Position numbers and translations under genes: made by a program
The notes under the pieces: model-generated
Told to the model about the DNA's origin: nothing
The model's database searches: none
What the model saw: the letters and a program-made list of their open reading frames with translations, nothing else
Assembly: GCA_036560485.1 (NCBI GenBank)
Contig: DATBRC010000053.1
Span: 62,001 to 126,000, forward strand
Direction: 5' to 3'
Origin: DATBRC01 sp036560485
GTDB taxonomy: Bacteria; Pseudomonadota; Gammaproteobacteria; Burkholderiales; Burkholderiaceae_D
DNA: 64,000 nt
Shown: piece after piece, positions 35,084-44,376 of the stretch
Layout: each line of letters opens with the position of its first letter
How positions within the stretch are numbered: the stretch's first letter is position 1

Positions 35084-38000
35084 TTTTTGCTCCTGGTTTG
35101 TCTGAGGCTACGACGGTATCTTTTTTGTCGTCTTTTTTCTCATCATTTTTTGCATCTGGCGTATTTGAAGTACTGGTTCCTGAACTAGTGCTGGCGAGCG
35201 TGCTAGTGCTGGTGTTAATAAGATTGATCGTTCTGTTGATCGCTTGCGTAATCGGTGTATTCGAAGGGGTCTGTGTTGCAATAGGTGGCAGCACTACTGC
35301 GCAACCGGCTGCAGACGGGTTGGAGACACAGCTCGACACTGGTGGCAATACGACAGAGCAACCTTGCAGAGTTGGTATACCTGTGCACTGTGCAAGCGTT
35401 GGCAACACAACGGAACAACCCGCCGCTGTTGGTGTAGCGGTACATTGCGACAACGTTGGCAGTACTGCAGCACATCCTGGCGTTGCAGGGTTAGTCGTGC
35501 AAGTCGCTAACGATGGCAATATGGCGGAACAACCAGCAGTTGAGGGAGATGCCGTGCAGGTAGCCAACGATGGCAACACAACCGAGCAACCAGCGGTCGA
35601 TGGACTTGCTGTGCAGGTAGCCAAGGATGGCAATACGGCAGAACAACCGGCAGCCGACGGTGTTGCGATACAGGTAGCTAGTGATGGCAATACGGCGGAA
35701 CAACCAGCGGTTGATGGAGCCGCTGTGCAGGTAGCCAACGATGGCAACACAACCGAGCAACCAGCGGTCGATGGACTTACTGTGCAGGTAGCCAAGGATG
35801 GCAATACGGCGGAACAACCAGCGGTTGATGGAGATGCCGTGCAGGTAGCCAACGATGGCAACACGACCGAGCAACCAGCGGTCGATGGACTGGCTGTGCA
35901 GGTTGCCAATGATGGCAGTACAACCGAACAGCCGGCGGTTGTCGGTGCGCTGATGCATTGGGACAGTGTTGGCAATACAGAGGCGCAACCGGCCAGTGCG
36001 GGATTGGCGATGCATTGCGACAGTGTTGGGCCATTGATGTTGGCCACTTGTGTCACTGTGCCGCCAACAACGGAGCCGTTGATGACGATGGCGTCACCGG
36101 CTTGTAGGGCAACTGTGCCGGCAGTATTCACGACGCCGGTGGAGGCGATCGTCAGTTTGTCTGCACTGCTGCCGGTGGCGCCGGCAGTCAGATTGATGTT
36201 GCCGCCGCTTACGCTTTGAACTGTCCCATTGATCGTCAATGGGCTGTGTGCCGTCAGCGTGATGCTGCCTTGCTGGCTCGTGACGGATGTGCCGCTCGCC
36301 GTTGTCAGCGCGCCGGTATTGTCGATGTTGATATTTCCAGTGCTGCCACTGGCACTTTGCACGACATCATTGAGAGACAGTGCGCCGGTATTGACAATGT
36401 TGATGTCGGTATTCATGCCGCTATTGTTTGCGGTCAGCGAGCCAACATTTGTGATAAGCGGTGTGCCATGACCGATGCCGTTGTTGGAAGTCACGTTGAG
36501 CGTACTGCCGGTGATTGTGCCACCGCTGCCGATCACAGATCCGGCATTGAGATTGATGTTGCCGCTGCCAGCGTTGATCGGCGCGGCAACGGTGAGGCTG
36601 CTGCTGGGGTCGACGAACAAGGTGATATCGCCGCCTGCTGTCGTGACGCCAGCAGAGGCAATCGTCACGTTGCCGGCGACGTTGGCGATATTGACCGGGC
36701 TGTTGTTGCCGTTAGTAGCACTGAGCGAGCTGGCCTCGACCATGACTGGCAAGTACATGCCAGGGCTGGAGGTGGCATCATTGATGCCGCCGTTTGCCGT
36801 CATGGTCAACTGGTTCGCAATGATAGGCACGTCCGCCATGGTGCTGGCGACATTGATTGCACCAGCGGCGTTCAGCGTCACGTTGCCGTTACCAGCGCTA
36901 TTGCCGCGGGCGTCGATATTGCGACTGATTGCTATGTAACCTGCAGATGATGTAATCGACACGTCACCTCCGATGCCGGGAGCTGTGGGCATGGTGTTGA
37001 TGTTGACGAAGGTTACATTACCGCTGCCTGCTATCGTGACTGATCCACCATCGGTCACCAGATGACCAGCCTGGATCGGTGCTGCTTGTGGGGAACTGCC
37101 GATGCCGCTCTGCAGCGTGATCGTACCGGTGCCTTGCGTCTTGAATGTCAGGTTGGTTCCGTCTGTACTGCCAACCAGATTAATACCGATCGTTCCTGTA
37201 CCATCCGTCGATGCATTGCGGGTGCGCAGTGTGAGATTACTATTGATTGGCAGCAGTAGTAAATTATTGAACGTGCCTGCTGTACTGATGTAGTCAGTCG
37301 CTTCAAGAATCAGATTGGTGCCAGGCGTCAACCCTTCAATTTCAGATTGATAGATAACCGTTGGTCCTGCATCGAAGAAGTTGACAGTGCCTGCAGTGGA
37401 GGAACCTTGAAACGTCGATGTGCCATCGACGTCGCCATCACCGGAACCACCGGTAATCGTGATGGTGCTGGGGTCGAGTAGCAACGTGCCGTTGCTGCCA
37501 TGGTTTGCACTCACATCTACTTTCGCATGGAAATCCAGATTCTGTTTGCCTGAAGTTTCGACAAAGCCGCCATTGCCGCCTTGTGCGCCGCCGCGCGCGA
37601 AGATGCTGCCATACGCACGCGTCGTTTCATCCGACCACACAATCACTTTGCCGCCATCGCCATTGTCGATTGCATCGGCCTTGATCTGCGTGTCAGCGCC
37701 GACGTAGGTGCGTTTGGCATTCTGGATCGACGCATTCTCGCCGTGATAATCACCTCCAATCAATACTGTGCCGCCACCTGTATGTCCACTGGCGTCGATT
37801 TTGGCATTGCCGGTCAGCCCGACGCGATCGCCGAGTATCTGGATGTCGCCGCCTTTACCGGCACCGGTCGCGGTTGTGATACTGCCTGCTTCCAGCAACG
37901 TGTCGCCGCTGGCCTTGAAGACGATTTTGCCGTTTTCACCAACCACTGCGCTGTTGGCATTGACCGTGCCGCGCTGGTTGATCAACGCACCGTAAATGCC

Positions 38001-38723
38001 GATCTTGCCGCCTTGTGCAATCACTTGCCCCAGATTGATCGCCTGGTCGGTCGGCGCACTGACGACCACTTGCATATCAGGGCTGCTGGAATCCACCAGT
38101 TGCACACTGTTGCCGGCGGCAAGAATGACATCGCCTTTAGGCGACGTGATGATGCCGCTGTTTTCGATATGCGGTGCGATCAAGTAAACCTGACCACCGT
38201 TCGGCGTGGTGATGGAACCTTGATTGCTGATGCTGCCTGCTGATGTGCCAGCGTTGAAATTCAATTTCCCGGCCAGGAAATTCTCATTGCTGAGATTGAG
38301 AGTGGAGGCGACCAGGCCATTGACGTTAACTTGCGCACCCGCGCCAAATACAATGCCGTTCGGATTGATCAGAAACACTTTGCCATTCGATTGCAGTGTG
38401 CCCAGAATTTGCGATGGATCTTGTCCAACGACGCGATTCAGCACGCTGCTGTTTGCATTTTGTTGCATGAAGCGCGTGATCTCGCCGGCGTTGTTCGAAA
38501 AATTTTGCCAATTGATGATCGCACCGGGACTATTGGTGATCGTCATCACATTGCCGGAGTTGGTGATGCTGACTTGTCCATTGACGATTTGCGCGCCGCT
38601 CGGGTTGGACCATGCGGGAGCAGTGTTCAGGCAACCGGCGATCAGCATGGGCAGCAGTTTGATGCTGAGCTGGATCCGCCATCTCATTGATGTGGTTACG
38701 CTCAATTTTTTGTTGGTTTTCAT
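35049..38723 (-). CDS. two-partner secretion exoprotein (TpsA) with Cys-pair repeats
   Basis: A 1224-residue filamentous haemagglutinin-type protein. After a signal peptide (ending near PAWSNPSG, about residue 40) comes the TPS domain needed for export by TpsB, with NSSVLNRVVG and INPNGIVFGAGAQVNVNG. Residues 200-900 are beta-helical and rich in Gly, Thr and Ser. The region 35286-36026 encodes 13 tandem 19-residue repeats with consensus SLATCTASPSTAGCSVVLP, two Cys each. The last 78 residues are Ser/Thr- and Lys/Asp-rich (TSTSTLASTSSGTSTS). It starts 9 bp after tpsB with AGGG upstream. It is probably an adhesin or contact protein. Confidence 0.9.
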   Translation of the reverse strand: MKTNKKLSVTTSMRWRIQLSIKLLPMLIAGCLNTAPAWSNPSGAQIVNGQVSITNSGNVMTITNSPGAIINWQNFSNNAGEITRFMQQNANSSVLNRVVGQDPSQILGTLQSNGKVFLINPNGIVFGAGAQVNVNGLVASTLNLSNENFLAGKLNFNAGTSAGSISNQGSITTPNGGQVYLIAPHIENSGIITSPKGDVILAAGNSVQLVDSSSPDMQVVVSAPTDQAINLGQVIAQGGKIGIYGALINQRGTVNANSAVVGENGKIVFKASGDTLLEAGSITTATGAGKGGDIQILGDRVGLTGNAKIDASGHTGGGTVLIGGDYHGENASIQNAKRTYVGADTQIKADAIDNGDGGKVIVWSDETTRAYGSIFARGGAQGGNGGFVETSGKQNLDFHAKVDVSANHGSNGTLLLDPSTITITGGSGDGDVDGTSTFQGSSTAGTVNFFDAGPTVIYQSEIEGLTPGTNLILEATDYISTAGTFNNLLLLPINSNLTLRTRNASTDGTGTIGINLVGSTDGTNLTFKTQGTGTITLQSGIGSSPQAAPIQAGHLVTDGGSVTIAGSGNVTFVNINTMPTAPGIGGDVSITSSAGYIAISRNIDARGNSAGNGNVTLNAAGAINVASTMADVPIIANQLTMTANGGINDATSSPGMYLPVMVEASSLSATNGNNSPVNIANVAGNVTIASAGVTTAGGDITLFVDPSSSLTVAAPINAGSGNINLNAGSVIGSGGTITGSTLNVTSNNGIGHGTPLITNVGSLTANNSGMNTDINIVNTGALSLNDVVQSASGSTGNINIDNTGALTTASGTSVTSQQGSITLTAHSPLTINGTVQSVSGGNINLTAGATGSSADKLTIASTGVVNTAGTVALQAGDAIVINGSVVGGTVTQVANINGPTLSQCIANPALAGCASVLPTLSQCISAPTTAGCSVVLPSLATCTASPSTAGCSVVLPSLATCTASPSTAGCSAVLPSLATCTVSPSTAGCSVVLPSLATCTAAPSTAGCSAVLPSLATCIATPSAAGCSAVLPSLATCTASPSTAGCSVVLPSLATCTASPSTAGCSAILPSLATCTTNPATPGCAAVLPTLSQCTATPTAAGCSVVLPTLAQCTGIPTLQGCSVVLPPVSSCVSNPSAAGCAVVLPPIATQTPSNTPITQAINRTINLINTSTSTLASTSSGTSTSNTPDAKNDEKKDDKKDTVVASDKPGAKNDDAAKKMYCN
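35286..36026 (-). repeat. 13 x 57-bp tandem in-frame repeat in tpsA
   Basis: Thirteen contiguous 57-bp units encode 19 residues each with the invariant frame C-x(3)-P-x(4)-G/x-C-x(2)-LP; units 3-9 are nearly identical, and units 1-2 and 10-13 have diverged. There are no gaps between the units. The near-identity of the central units suggests recent duplication or ongoing gene conversion and possible length variation among strains. Confidence 0.92.
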
Positions 38724-38732
38724 ATCGAGTCC

Positions 38733-40319
38733 CTAATAGCTGATCGCCATTTTGAAATGCACACGCTGCTTGTTTTTTGCTTGTGTGTCGGATGCATCAA
38801 TCACATGCCCAAGATCCAATTGCAGTGCGACATATTTGTCGACAGTCATGCGCAAACCCACGCCGATGCTGCCGATCGATGCTTGTGCCTCTTCTCCTGG
38901 TAACGCGTTGTTGCGTGATACATGGGCATTGTCATAAAAACCGAGCAGCCTGCATTGGGCGGTGGCGTTGTGGATGCTGTTACACCAGTTAGGTGTATAC
39001 ATCTCAAGACTGGCAACGCGGCCGGAATCATTGGATATTTCACGTTCGTTGAAACCGCGCACCGAGGTCGCACCGCCGGCGCCGAATTGTTCGCCCGGCA
39101 CCAGCGCATCACGCGTGCTTTGGCCATTGAATGCAACGCGCATTTGCCAATCGCTGAGAAGCAGGCGGGTATAGTTGGCGCCATAGCGCAGCAATGTATA
39201 AGCAGGTGACGCGCCAGATCGCACACGATTGAAGTCCGTAGTGCCACCTTTGTCGCCACCGGGAATGTTGCGCACACCGCTTACATAAAAATCAGTGGCA
39301 CCTGCAATAAGCGGTTGGTTGCCACTATAGGTCAGACTGAGTGGATGTACGGTGATATCGTTACCTAATGGGACTCCCTGCAATACAATATTATTTTTGA
39401 ATGCTTTGTAGTCGAAGCCACCGCTCAGTTTCGATTCGTAGTCACCGATGCGATCAAAATTGTGGTTATAGCGAGTGCCGAATGTCGAGCCTTTGCCACT
39501 GACCTGCAAGTTCAACAATCCAGCTGACACAGTACCGGAATCGACATCGGAGTAACTACCGAAAAAATCAAGTGAATCTCCCATCGCATATAAGGGAACA
39601 TGGTATCCAACTCCGTAGACGCTGACTTTGCTGGGATGCTCCAAGCTGGTGGTGTATTGCACACTGGCGACATGATCCAATCCGCCGATGTTGGCTTGTT
39701 GCAGTTGCACGCTCATGCGGTTGCGTCCGGTATTGGCGTCACCTGTGTTATCGACGCTCGCGCTGGCATTCCAGGTTTTTTCGTCGACAACTTTAAGAAG
39801 GGCATTAATTTCGCCGGCTTGGTCGCTGCTTTGCAATTGCAAAGTGGTTTTCTTGGCTGGATTTTCATTGGCGACTTTGATACTGCGTGAAATCTCGGAA
39901 AGGTTCGGTGTCTCCCCCACACGCAGCCCTGGCAAGCTGTTGCGTATATTGGTTTCGTCGAAGACGCGATTGCCTTCGACCGTTACTTTTCCTAATCGCG
40001 TTTCAATTACCTTGAAGTGCACCACACCTTGATTGAGTTCCTGTTCCGGTAAAGTCACTCTTACTATGCTGTAACCCAACTTGCGGTATGCATTTTCCAG
40101 CGCCTCTTGCGCATGTTGCACATCGCCGAAGTCGCGCTGCTTGCCCGCATACGGTGCGAGCAACTGTTCCACTACCGTTGGTGTAAGCAGCGTATTGCCT
40201 TCCAACTCGTAGCGCGCGATGTTGAATCGTGTGATTGGATTGCTAAGTTCTTCTGCATGCAGTCCTGCTGCTAAAAATAATGCCTGGACAAACAGTAGAT
40301 ATTTGAATTTTGGAGTCAT
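38733..40319 (-). CDS. two-partner secretion transporter (TpsB, FhaC/ShlB family)
   Basis: A 528-residue outer-membrane transporter for the TpsA protein encoded 9 bp downstream. A signal peptide (LLFVQALFLAAGLHA) is followed by POTRA domains (NIARYELEGNTLLTP; RLGKVTVEGNRVFDE) and a barrel of about 360 residues. The conserved barrel motif GATSVRGFNERE is present and the chain ends in the aromatic signature HFKMAISY. Energy and recognition come from the POTRA-TPS domain interaction, so no ATPase is needed. The promoter is presumed in the 588-bp region shared with mraZ. Confidence 0.93.
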   Translation of the reverse strand: MTPKFKYLLFVQALFLAAGLHAEELSNPITRFNIARYELEGNTLLTPTVVEQLLAPYAGKQRDFGDVQHAQEALENAYRKLGYSIVRVTLPEQELNQGVVHFKVIETRLGKVTVEGNRVFDETNIRNSLPGLRVGETPNLSEISRSIKVANENPAKKTTLQLQSSDQAGEINALLKVVDEKTWNASASVDNTGDANTGRNRMSVQLQQANIGGLDHVASVQYTTSLEHPSKVSVYGVGYHVPLYAMGDSLDFFGSYSDVDSGTVSAGLLNLQVSGKGSTFGTRYNHNFDRIGDYESKLSGGFDYKAFKNNIVLQGVPLGNDITVHPLSLTYSGNQPLIAGATDFYVSGVRNIPGGDKGGTTDFNRVRSGASPAYTLLRYGANYTRLLLSDWQMRVAFNGQSTRDALVPGEQFGAGGATSVRGFNEREISNDSGRVASLEMYTPNWCNSIHNATAQCRLLGFYDNAHVSRNNALPGEEAQASIGSIGVGLRMTVDKYVALQLDLGHVIDASDTQAKNKQRVHFKMAISY

Positions 40320-40907
40320 GTTTTGATTCTTTTAATTTCATTGATTGCTCGCTGTTGATGCGACCTTTGATCGATCAATCTCGTCACTCCAACCGAGATT
40401 GACGTTCAATGCGTATTTGAGATGCAGATTCTCATCATACGCAGATAATTCCACTGTGCACTATTTAGAAGTAACTAGCAGTTGTGAGATTTGGTTAATT
40501 TTTTGCATAACTTCACGAGATGCTTCAAGCGGAAAAATTTAATGTGGTTAATCGTGTTGAAAGTGTCGGCTTTTTCAAATTCCGTAATTGATACACTTTT
40601 GCGTTTTGTCGTTTTCAGCATAAACACATGTGTATATGTGAGACTCAACTTTCACTATCTACGATAAGTACTTAATTTATCGAGATATTATTACTTTAAG
40701 CCGCTTCAACGAAGTGCGCTAAGTCCTTGACTTCATTGGAAAAAATACCATTTCGCATCATTAATATTGCTTGACCACCAATCGAGCATCCTCTAAAGTG
40801 GGTGACAGTGTGAAAAAGTGTCATTTTGTGGGTGAAAATAAATTCTTGTTTTGCTGCAATTTCACACTGGAATCAATATCTAAAACAAATTTCAGGGGAT
40901 TTCCATC
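40320..40907. other. 588-bp divergent intergenic region between tpsB and mraZ
   Basis: An AT-rich region carrying divergent promoters. The mraZ side contains the phased GTGGG-type boxes at 40798-40837. The tpsB side shows no clear operator. An open frame at 40345-40542 has no good ribosome-binding site and no recognisable product. Confidence 0.6.
40798..40837 (+). promoter_or_regulatory. four 10-bp-phased MraZ box repeats
   Basis: GTGGGTGACA, GTGTGAAAAA, GTGTCATTTT and GTGGGTGAAA follow one another without gaps, each starting with GTG. MraZ binds tandem TGGGN-type direct repeats with 10-bp spacing upstream of its own gene, so this is the expected autoregulatory site of the dcw operon. The two outer boxes are canonical and the two inner ones degenerate. 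Confidence 0.8.
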
Positions 40908-41336
40908 GTGTTTCAAGGCGCGTCAGCATTAAATCTCGATGCAAAAGGGCGGATGTCGATTCCGGCCAAGCATCGTGACGCGCTTTCGATTCAGTGCGAA
41001 GGACGCGTCACGCTGACCAAGCACCCGCATGGATGTTTGTTGTTTTTCCCGCGTCCGGTGTGGGAAAGCCATCGCGAGCAAATTGCCGCGTGGCCGATGT
41101 CGGCGCGTGCGTGGCAGCGTATTTTTTTGGGTAATGCGTCGGATGTGGAGATGGATTCCGCCGGACGTATCTTGATTGCGCCGGAATTGCGTGCGGCGTC
41201 CGGTTTGTCGCGCGATGTGATGTTGCTGGGAATGGGTAGTCATTTTGAAATTTGGGATGCAGCCAAGTTGGCCGAGAGCGAGTCGCAAGCGATTGCGACC
41301 GGCATGCCGGATGTATTGAACAATTTTTCATTCTGA
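40908..41336 (+). CDS. mraZ: transcriptional regulator MraZ
   Basis: A 142-residue AbrB-like protein with two SpoVT/AbrB-type halves (FQGASALNLDAKGRMSIPAKHR and GNASDVEMDSAGRILIAPELR). The GTG start at 40908 has AGGGGATTT upstream. MraZ forms rings and represses the dcw promoter by binding the repeats about 70 bp upstream. It is the first gene of the dcw cluster. Confidence 0.95.
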   Translation: MFQGASALNLDAKGRMSIPAKHRDALSIQCEGRVTLTKHPHGCLLFFPRPVWESHREQIAAWPMSARAWQRIFLGNASDVEMDSAGRILIAPELRAASGLSRDVMLLGMGSHFEIWDAAKLAESESQAIATGMPDVLNNFSF

Positions 41337-41348
41337 CGTCGGATTGTG

Positions 41349-42323
41349 ATGACTTTGCAAGCGGTGCCTGAGTTTCCGCACCGTACGGTGTTGTTGGATG
41401 AAGCGGTAGATGCGTTGGCAATTGAAGGTGCCCGCGCTGATGGCGTGTATCTGGACGGTACGTTTGGCCGTGGCGGACATAGCCGCAGGATTTTAGGTCG
41501 CTTGAGCGCGCATGGCCGTTTGATTGCGTTTGACAAGGATCCGCAGGCGATTGCCGAGGCGAACACGATTGCCGATCAGCGTTTCGCGATTGTGCATGAC
41601 AGCTTTGCGACTTTGAGTGGAGTGCTTGGGTCGCGTGGCGTGGCGCAGGTGGATGGTGTTTTACTGGATTTGGGAATCTCGTCGCCGCAGGTAGATGATG
41701 CGGCGCGGGGTTTTAGTTTTCGTGCAGATGGTCCGCTCGACATGCGTATGGATACCACGCGTGGCCAGTCGGCAGCGGATTGGTTGGCCACCGAAACAGA
41801 GCAAAAAATTGAGAAGGTGATACGCGATTATGGGGAAGAACGGTTTGCTTTTCAGATTGCAAAGGCGATTGCTGCTCGCAGGGCAGTCGAGCCAATTTCA
41901 AGCACACGACAGCTTGCCGAGATCGTGGCACACGCCGTCAAAACACGCGAGAAAGGCAAAGACCCGGCCACTCGTACATTTCAGGCTATCCGGATTTTCG
42001 TCAATAAAGAGCTTGAAGAACTCGAAATAGGTTTGGAACAGGCGTACAGGCATTTGGCTCCGCAGGGGAGATTGGTTGTGATTAGCTTTCATTCATTGGA
42101 AGATCGCATCGTCAAGCAGTTCATGGCTTCAAAAGCCAATGTGCCGCAGCCTGACCGTCGCCTGCCGATTCGCGCGGCAGACCTGCCGCAACCGGAAATG
42201 AAATTGCTGTCCCGTGTTAAACCCTCTGCCGCAGAAGTGGCTGCCAACCCGCGCGCGCGTTCCGCCGTGATGCGCGTGGCCGAGCGACTGCCGTTGAATC
42301 ATCCAACAGGGTTAGGTGCATGA
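41349..42323 (+). CDS. rsmH: 16S rRNA m4C1402 methyltransferase RsmH
   Basis: A 324-residue SAM-dependent methyltransferase that modifies C1402 of 16S rRNA. The SAM-binding segment is YLDGTFGRGGHSRRIL, with LLDLGISSPQVDDAARGFSF and the C-terminal VISFHSLEDRIVKQFM conserved. The ATG at 41349 is chosen; a GTG directly precedes it. It overlaps ftsL by the ATGA at 42320-42323. Confidence 0.96.
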   Translation: MTLQAVPEFPHRTVLLDEAVDALAIEGARADGVYLDGTFGRGGHSRRILGRLSAHGRLIAFDKDPQAIAEANTIADQRFAIVHDSFATLSGVLGSRGVAQVDGVLLDLGISSPQVDDAARGFSFRADGPLDMRMDTTRGQSAADWLATETEQKIEKVIRDYGEERFAFQIAKAIAARRAVEPISSTRQLAEIVAHAVKTREKGKDPATRTFQAIRIFVNKELEELEIGLEQAYRHLAPQGRLVVISFHSLEDRIVKQFMASKANVPQPDRRLPIRAADLPQPEMKLLSRVKPSAAEVAANPRARSAVMRVAERLPLNHPTGLGA

Positions 42324-42592
42324 GCGGGCGTATTAATCTAATTCTGACAGCCTTACTGGTAATGTGCGCCTTGTCGCTGGTGAAGGCGCAGTATCACGCG
42401 CGTCAACTGTTCATTCAGTTGGAAAGTGCGCAATCGAAGGCGCGCCAACTCGATATCGAATGGGCGCAACTGCAACTCGATCAATCCACATACGGCAAGC
42501 ATGCGCGCATTGAAGCCAATGCGCGGCGCGATTTGAACATGATTGCGTTGACGCCGGCACGCACCCAGTATTTGACGGTGAACGCCAAATGA
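42320..42592 (+). CDS. ftsL: cell division protein FtsL
   Basis: A 90-residue bitopic protein: the TM helix is at about 5-20 (LILTALLVMCALSLV), then a periplasmic coiled coil (QLFIQLESAQSKARQLDIEWAQLQ) that pairs with FtsB and FtsQ in the divisome. It overlaps rsmH by 4 bp and ftsI by 4 bp. Confidence 0.93.
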   Translation: MSGRINLILTALLVMCALSLVKAQYHARQLFIQLESAQSKARQLDIEWAQLQLDQSTYGKHARIEANARRDLNMIALTPARTQYLTVNAK

Positions 42593-44376
42593 CGCGCGCC
42601 GCACAATCATCACGCAACGTCAATACGAGCAGTCGAGTGGCTGCAGCCAAAGGCGTGCCGTTTTCGGCCAGCCCGGTATTGGCCGTCAAGCTGCCGATAT
42701 GGCGTTCACGCGTGGTGCTGTTTTCATTGTTTGCAGGTTTCGTTGCGCTGGCCGGCCGTGCTTTATGGTTGCAAGGCATTTCAACCGACTTCCTGCAAAA
42801 GCAGGGCGAGTCGCGTTATGCGCGCACGCTGGAGTTGCCTGCTACGCGCGGCAAAATTACCGATCGCAATGGCCAGGTGCTGGCATCATCAGTGCCGGTC
42901 AAGGCAGTGTGGGCTATCCCTGACGATGTAATGACTGCGCCAAAATCCAAGTTGCACGAGTTGGCGAGTTTGCTCGATATGACCGATCGCGAATTGCAGC
43001 ACAAGCTCGATTCGGATCGCAGCTTTGTCTACCTGAAGCGGCAAGTCGAACCGGAGACGACCGACAGGATCGTCAAGCTGGGCATTCCCGGTATCGAGAC
43101 ACGTAAAGAATACAGGCGCTTCTATCCGGAAGGCGAGGTGATGGCGCATGTAGTCGGCTTCACCAATATCGAAGATGCAGGTCAGGATGGCATGGAATTG
43201 GCGGCGCAGAAAAGTTTGGCCGGCATGACCGGCAGCCGTCGCGTCATCAAGGATCGACTGGGACACATTGTTGAAGATATCGAAGCTGTGCGTGAACCGC
43301 ACGATGGAAATGATTTGGCGCTATCGATCGATAGCAAGATCCAGTACATCGCCTTTACGCAATTGAAAAATGCAGTCGAGAAGAACAATGCGAAAGCAGG
43401 TGCGATTGTCGTGCTGGATGTTCGCACTGGAGAGATTCTGGCGCTTGCCAATTTGCCGACATACAACCCCAACGACCGCAGGGTGTTGACTGGCGCACAA
43501 TTACGCAATCGCGTCATGACAGATACATTTGAGCCCGGCTCGACGATGAAACCATTTACGGTGGCGCTGGCGCTGGAGACAAAGCGCGTCACACCTTCCA
43601 CCACCTTCCAGACAGCACCTGGAAAAATGACGATCGGGACGGCAACGATTGGTGATGCAGAGCCGCATGGCATATTGACCGTTGCCCAGATTATTCAAAA
43701 ATCGTCCAATGTCGGCACGTCGAAGATTGCGCTGGAAATGCCGCCGCAGGAAATGTGGGAAATGTTTACCTCGGTTGGATTCGGCCAGCAGCCCAGATTT
43801 GGGTTTCCGGGTGCAGTGGCCGGGCGCGTACGTCCATACAAATCATGGCGTCCAATTGAACAGGCGACCATGAGTTATGGACATGGCATTTCAGTGTCGT
43901 TGATCCAGCTGGCGCGCTCGTACATGATTTTTGCACGCAATGGCGATTTGATTCCGTTGTCGTTTCAAAAAGTGACTGATCTGCCGATTGGGCAAAGGAT
44001 TATTTCCGAAAAGACCGCGCGGGAAGTGCGCACCATGCTGGAAACCGTGGTCAGCCCCGACGGAACGGCGCCGAAAGCGCAAGTGCCCGGCTATCGCGTT
44101 GCAGGAAAAACCGGTACGGCTTATAAGGTGGAAGGCGGAAAGTACGTCAACAAATATGTCGCGTCATTTGTCGGTTTTGCTCCTGTCTCTGATCCTCGGC
44201 TCATCATTGCGGTGATGGTGGATGAGCCGTCGAATGGATTGCATTACGGCGGTGATGTCGCAGCGCCGGTGTTTTCTACGGTGGCCGCCAATGCACTGCG
44301 TGCGCTGGATGTCACACCGGATTCGTCGGTGACCAATATCATTATTCCAAGCGGCCATGTTGGGGAGAGCATGTGA
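42589..44376 (+). CDS. ftsI: septal peptidoglycan transpeptidase FtsI (PBP3)
   Basis: A 595-residue class B penicillin-binding protein. The TM segment is at about 40-60 (VVLFSLFAGFVALAGRAL). The active-site motifs are STMK in EPGSTMKPF, SSN in QKSSNVGTS and KTG in AGKTGTAY. It crosslinks septal peptidoglycan with FtsW, the glycosyltransferase encoded downstream. The first 35 residues are Ser/Ala-rich and longer than in E. coli. Confidence 0.96.
   Translation: MTRAAQSSRNVNTSSRVAAAKGVPFSASPVLAVKLPIWRSRVVLFSLFAGFVALAGRALWLQGISTDFLQKQGESRYARTLELPATRGKITDRNGQVLASSVPVKAVWAIPDDVMTAPKSKLHELASLLDMTDRELQHKLDSDRSFVYLKRQVEPETTDRIVKLGIPGIETRKEYRRFYPEGEVMAHVVGFTNIEDAGQDGMELAAQKSLAGMTGSRRVIKDRLGHIVEDIEAVREPHDGNDLALSIDSKIQYIAFTQLKNAVEKNNAKAGAIVVLDVRTGEILALANLPTYNPNDRRVLTGAQLRNRVMTDTFEPGSTMKPFTVALALETKRVTPSTTFQTAPGKMTIGTATIGDAEPHGILTVAQIIQKSSNVGTSKIALEMPPQEMWEMFTSVGFGQQPRFGFPGAVAGRVRPYKSWRPIEQATMSYGHGISVSLIQLARSYMIFARNGDLIPLSFQKVTDLPIGQRIISEKTAREVRTMLETVVSPDGTAPKAQVPGYRVAGKTGTAYKVEGGKYVNKYVASFVGFAPVSDPRLIIAVMVDEPSNGLHYGGDVAAPVFSTVAANALRALDVTPDSSVTNIIIPSGHVGESM

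Noticed and set aside
35286..36026. Regular 57-bp repeats as a CRISPR array
   Set aside because: The units are contiguous without spacers and stay in the tpsA frame.
35053..36219. Long plus-strand open frame of 388 codons antisense to the tpsA repeats
   Set aside because: The frame stays open only because the 57-bp repeat lacks stop codons in this phase; it has no ribosome-binding site and its product is a low-complexity mirror of the repeats.
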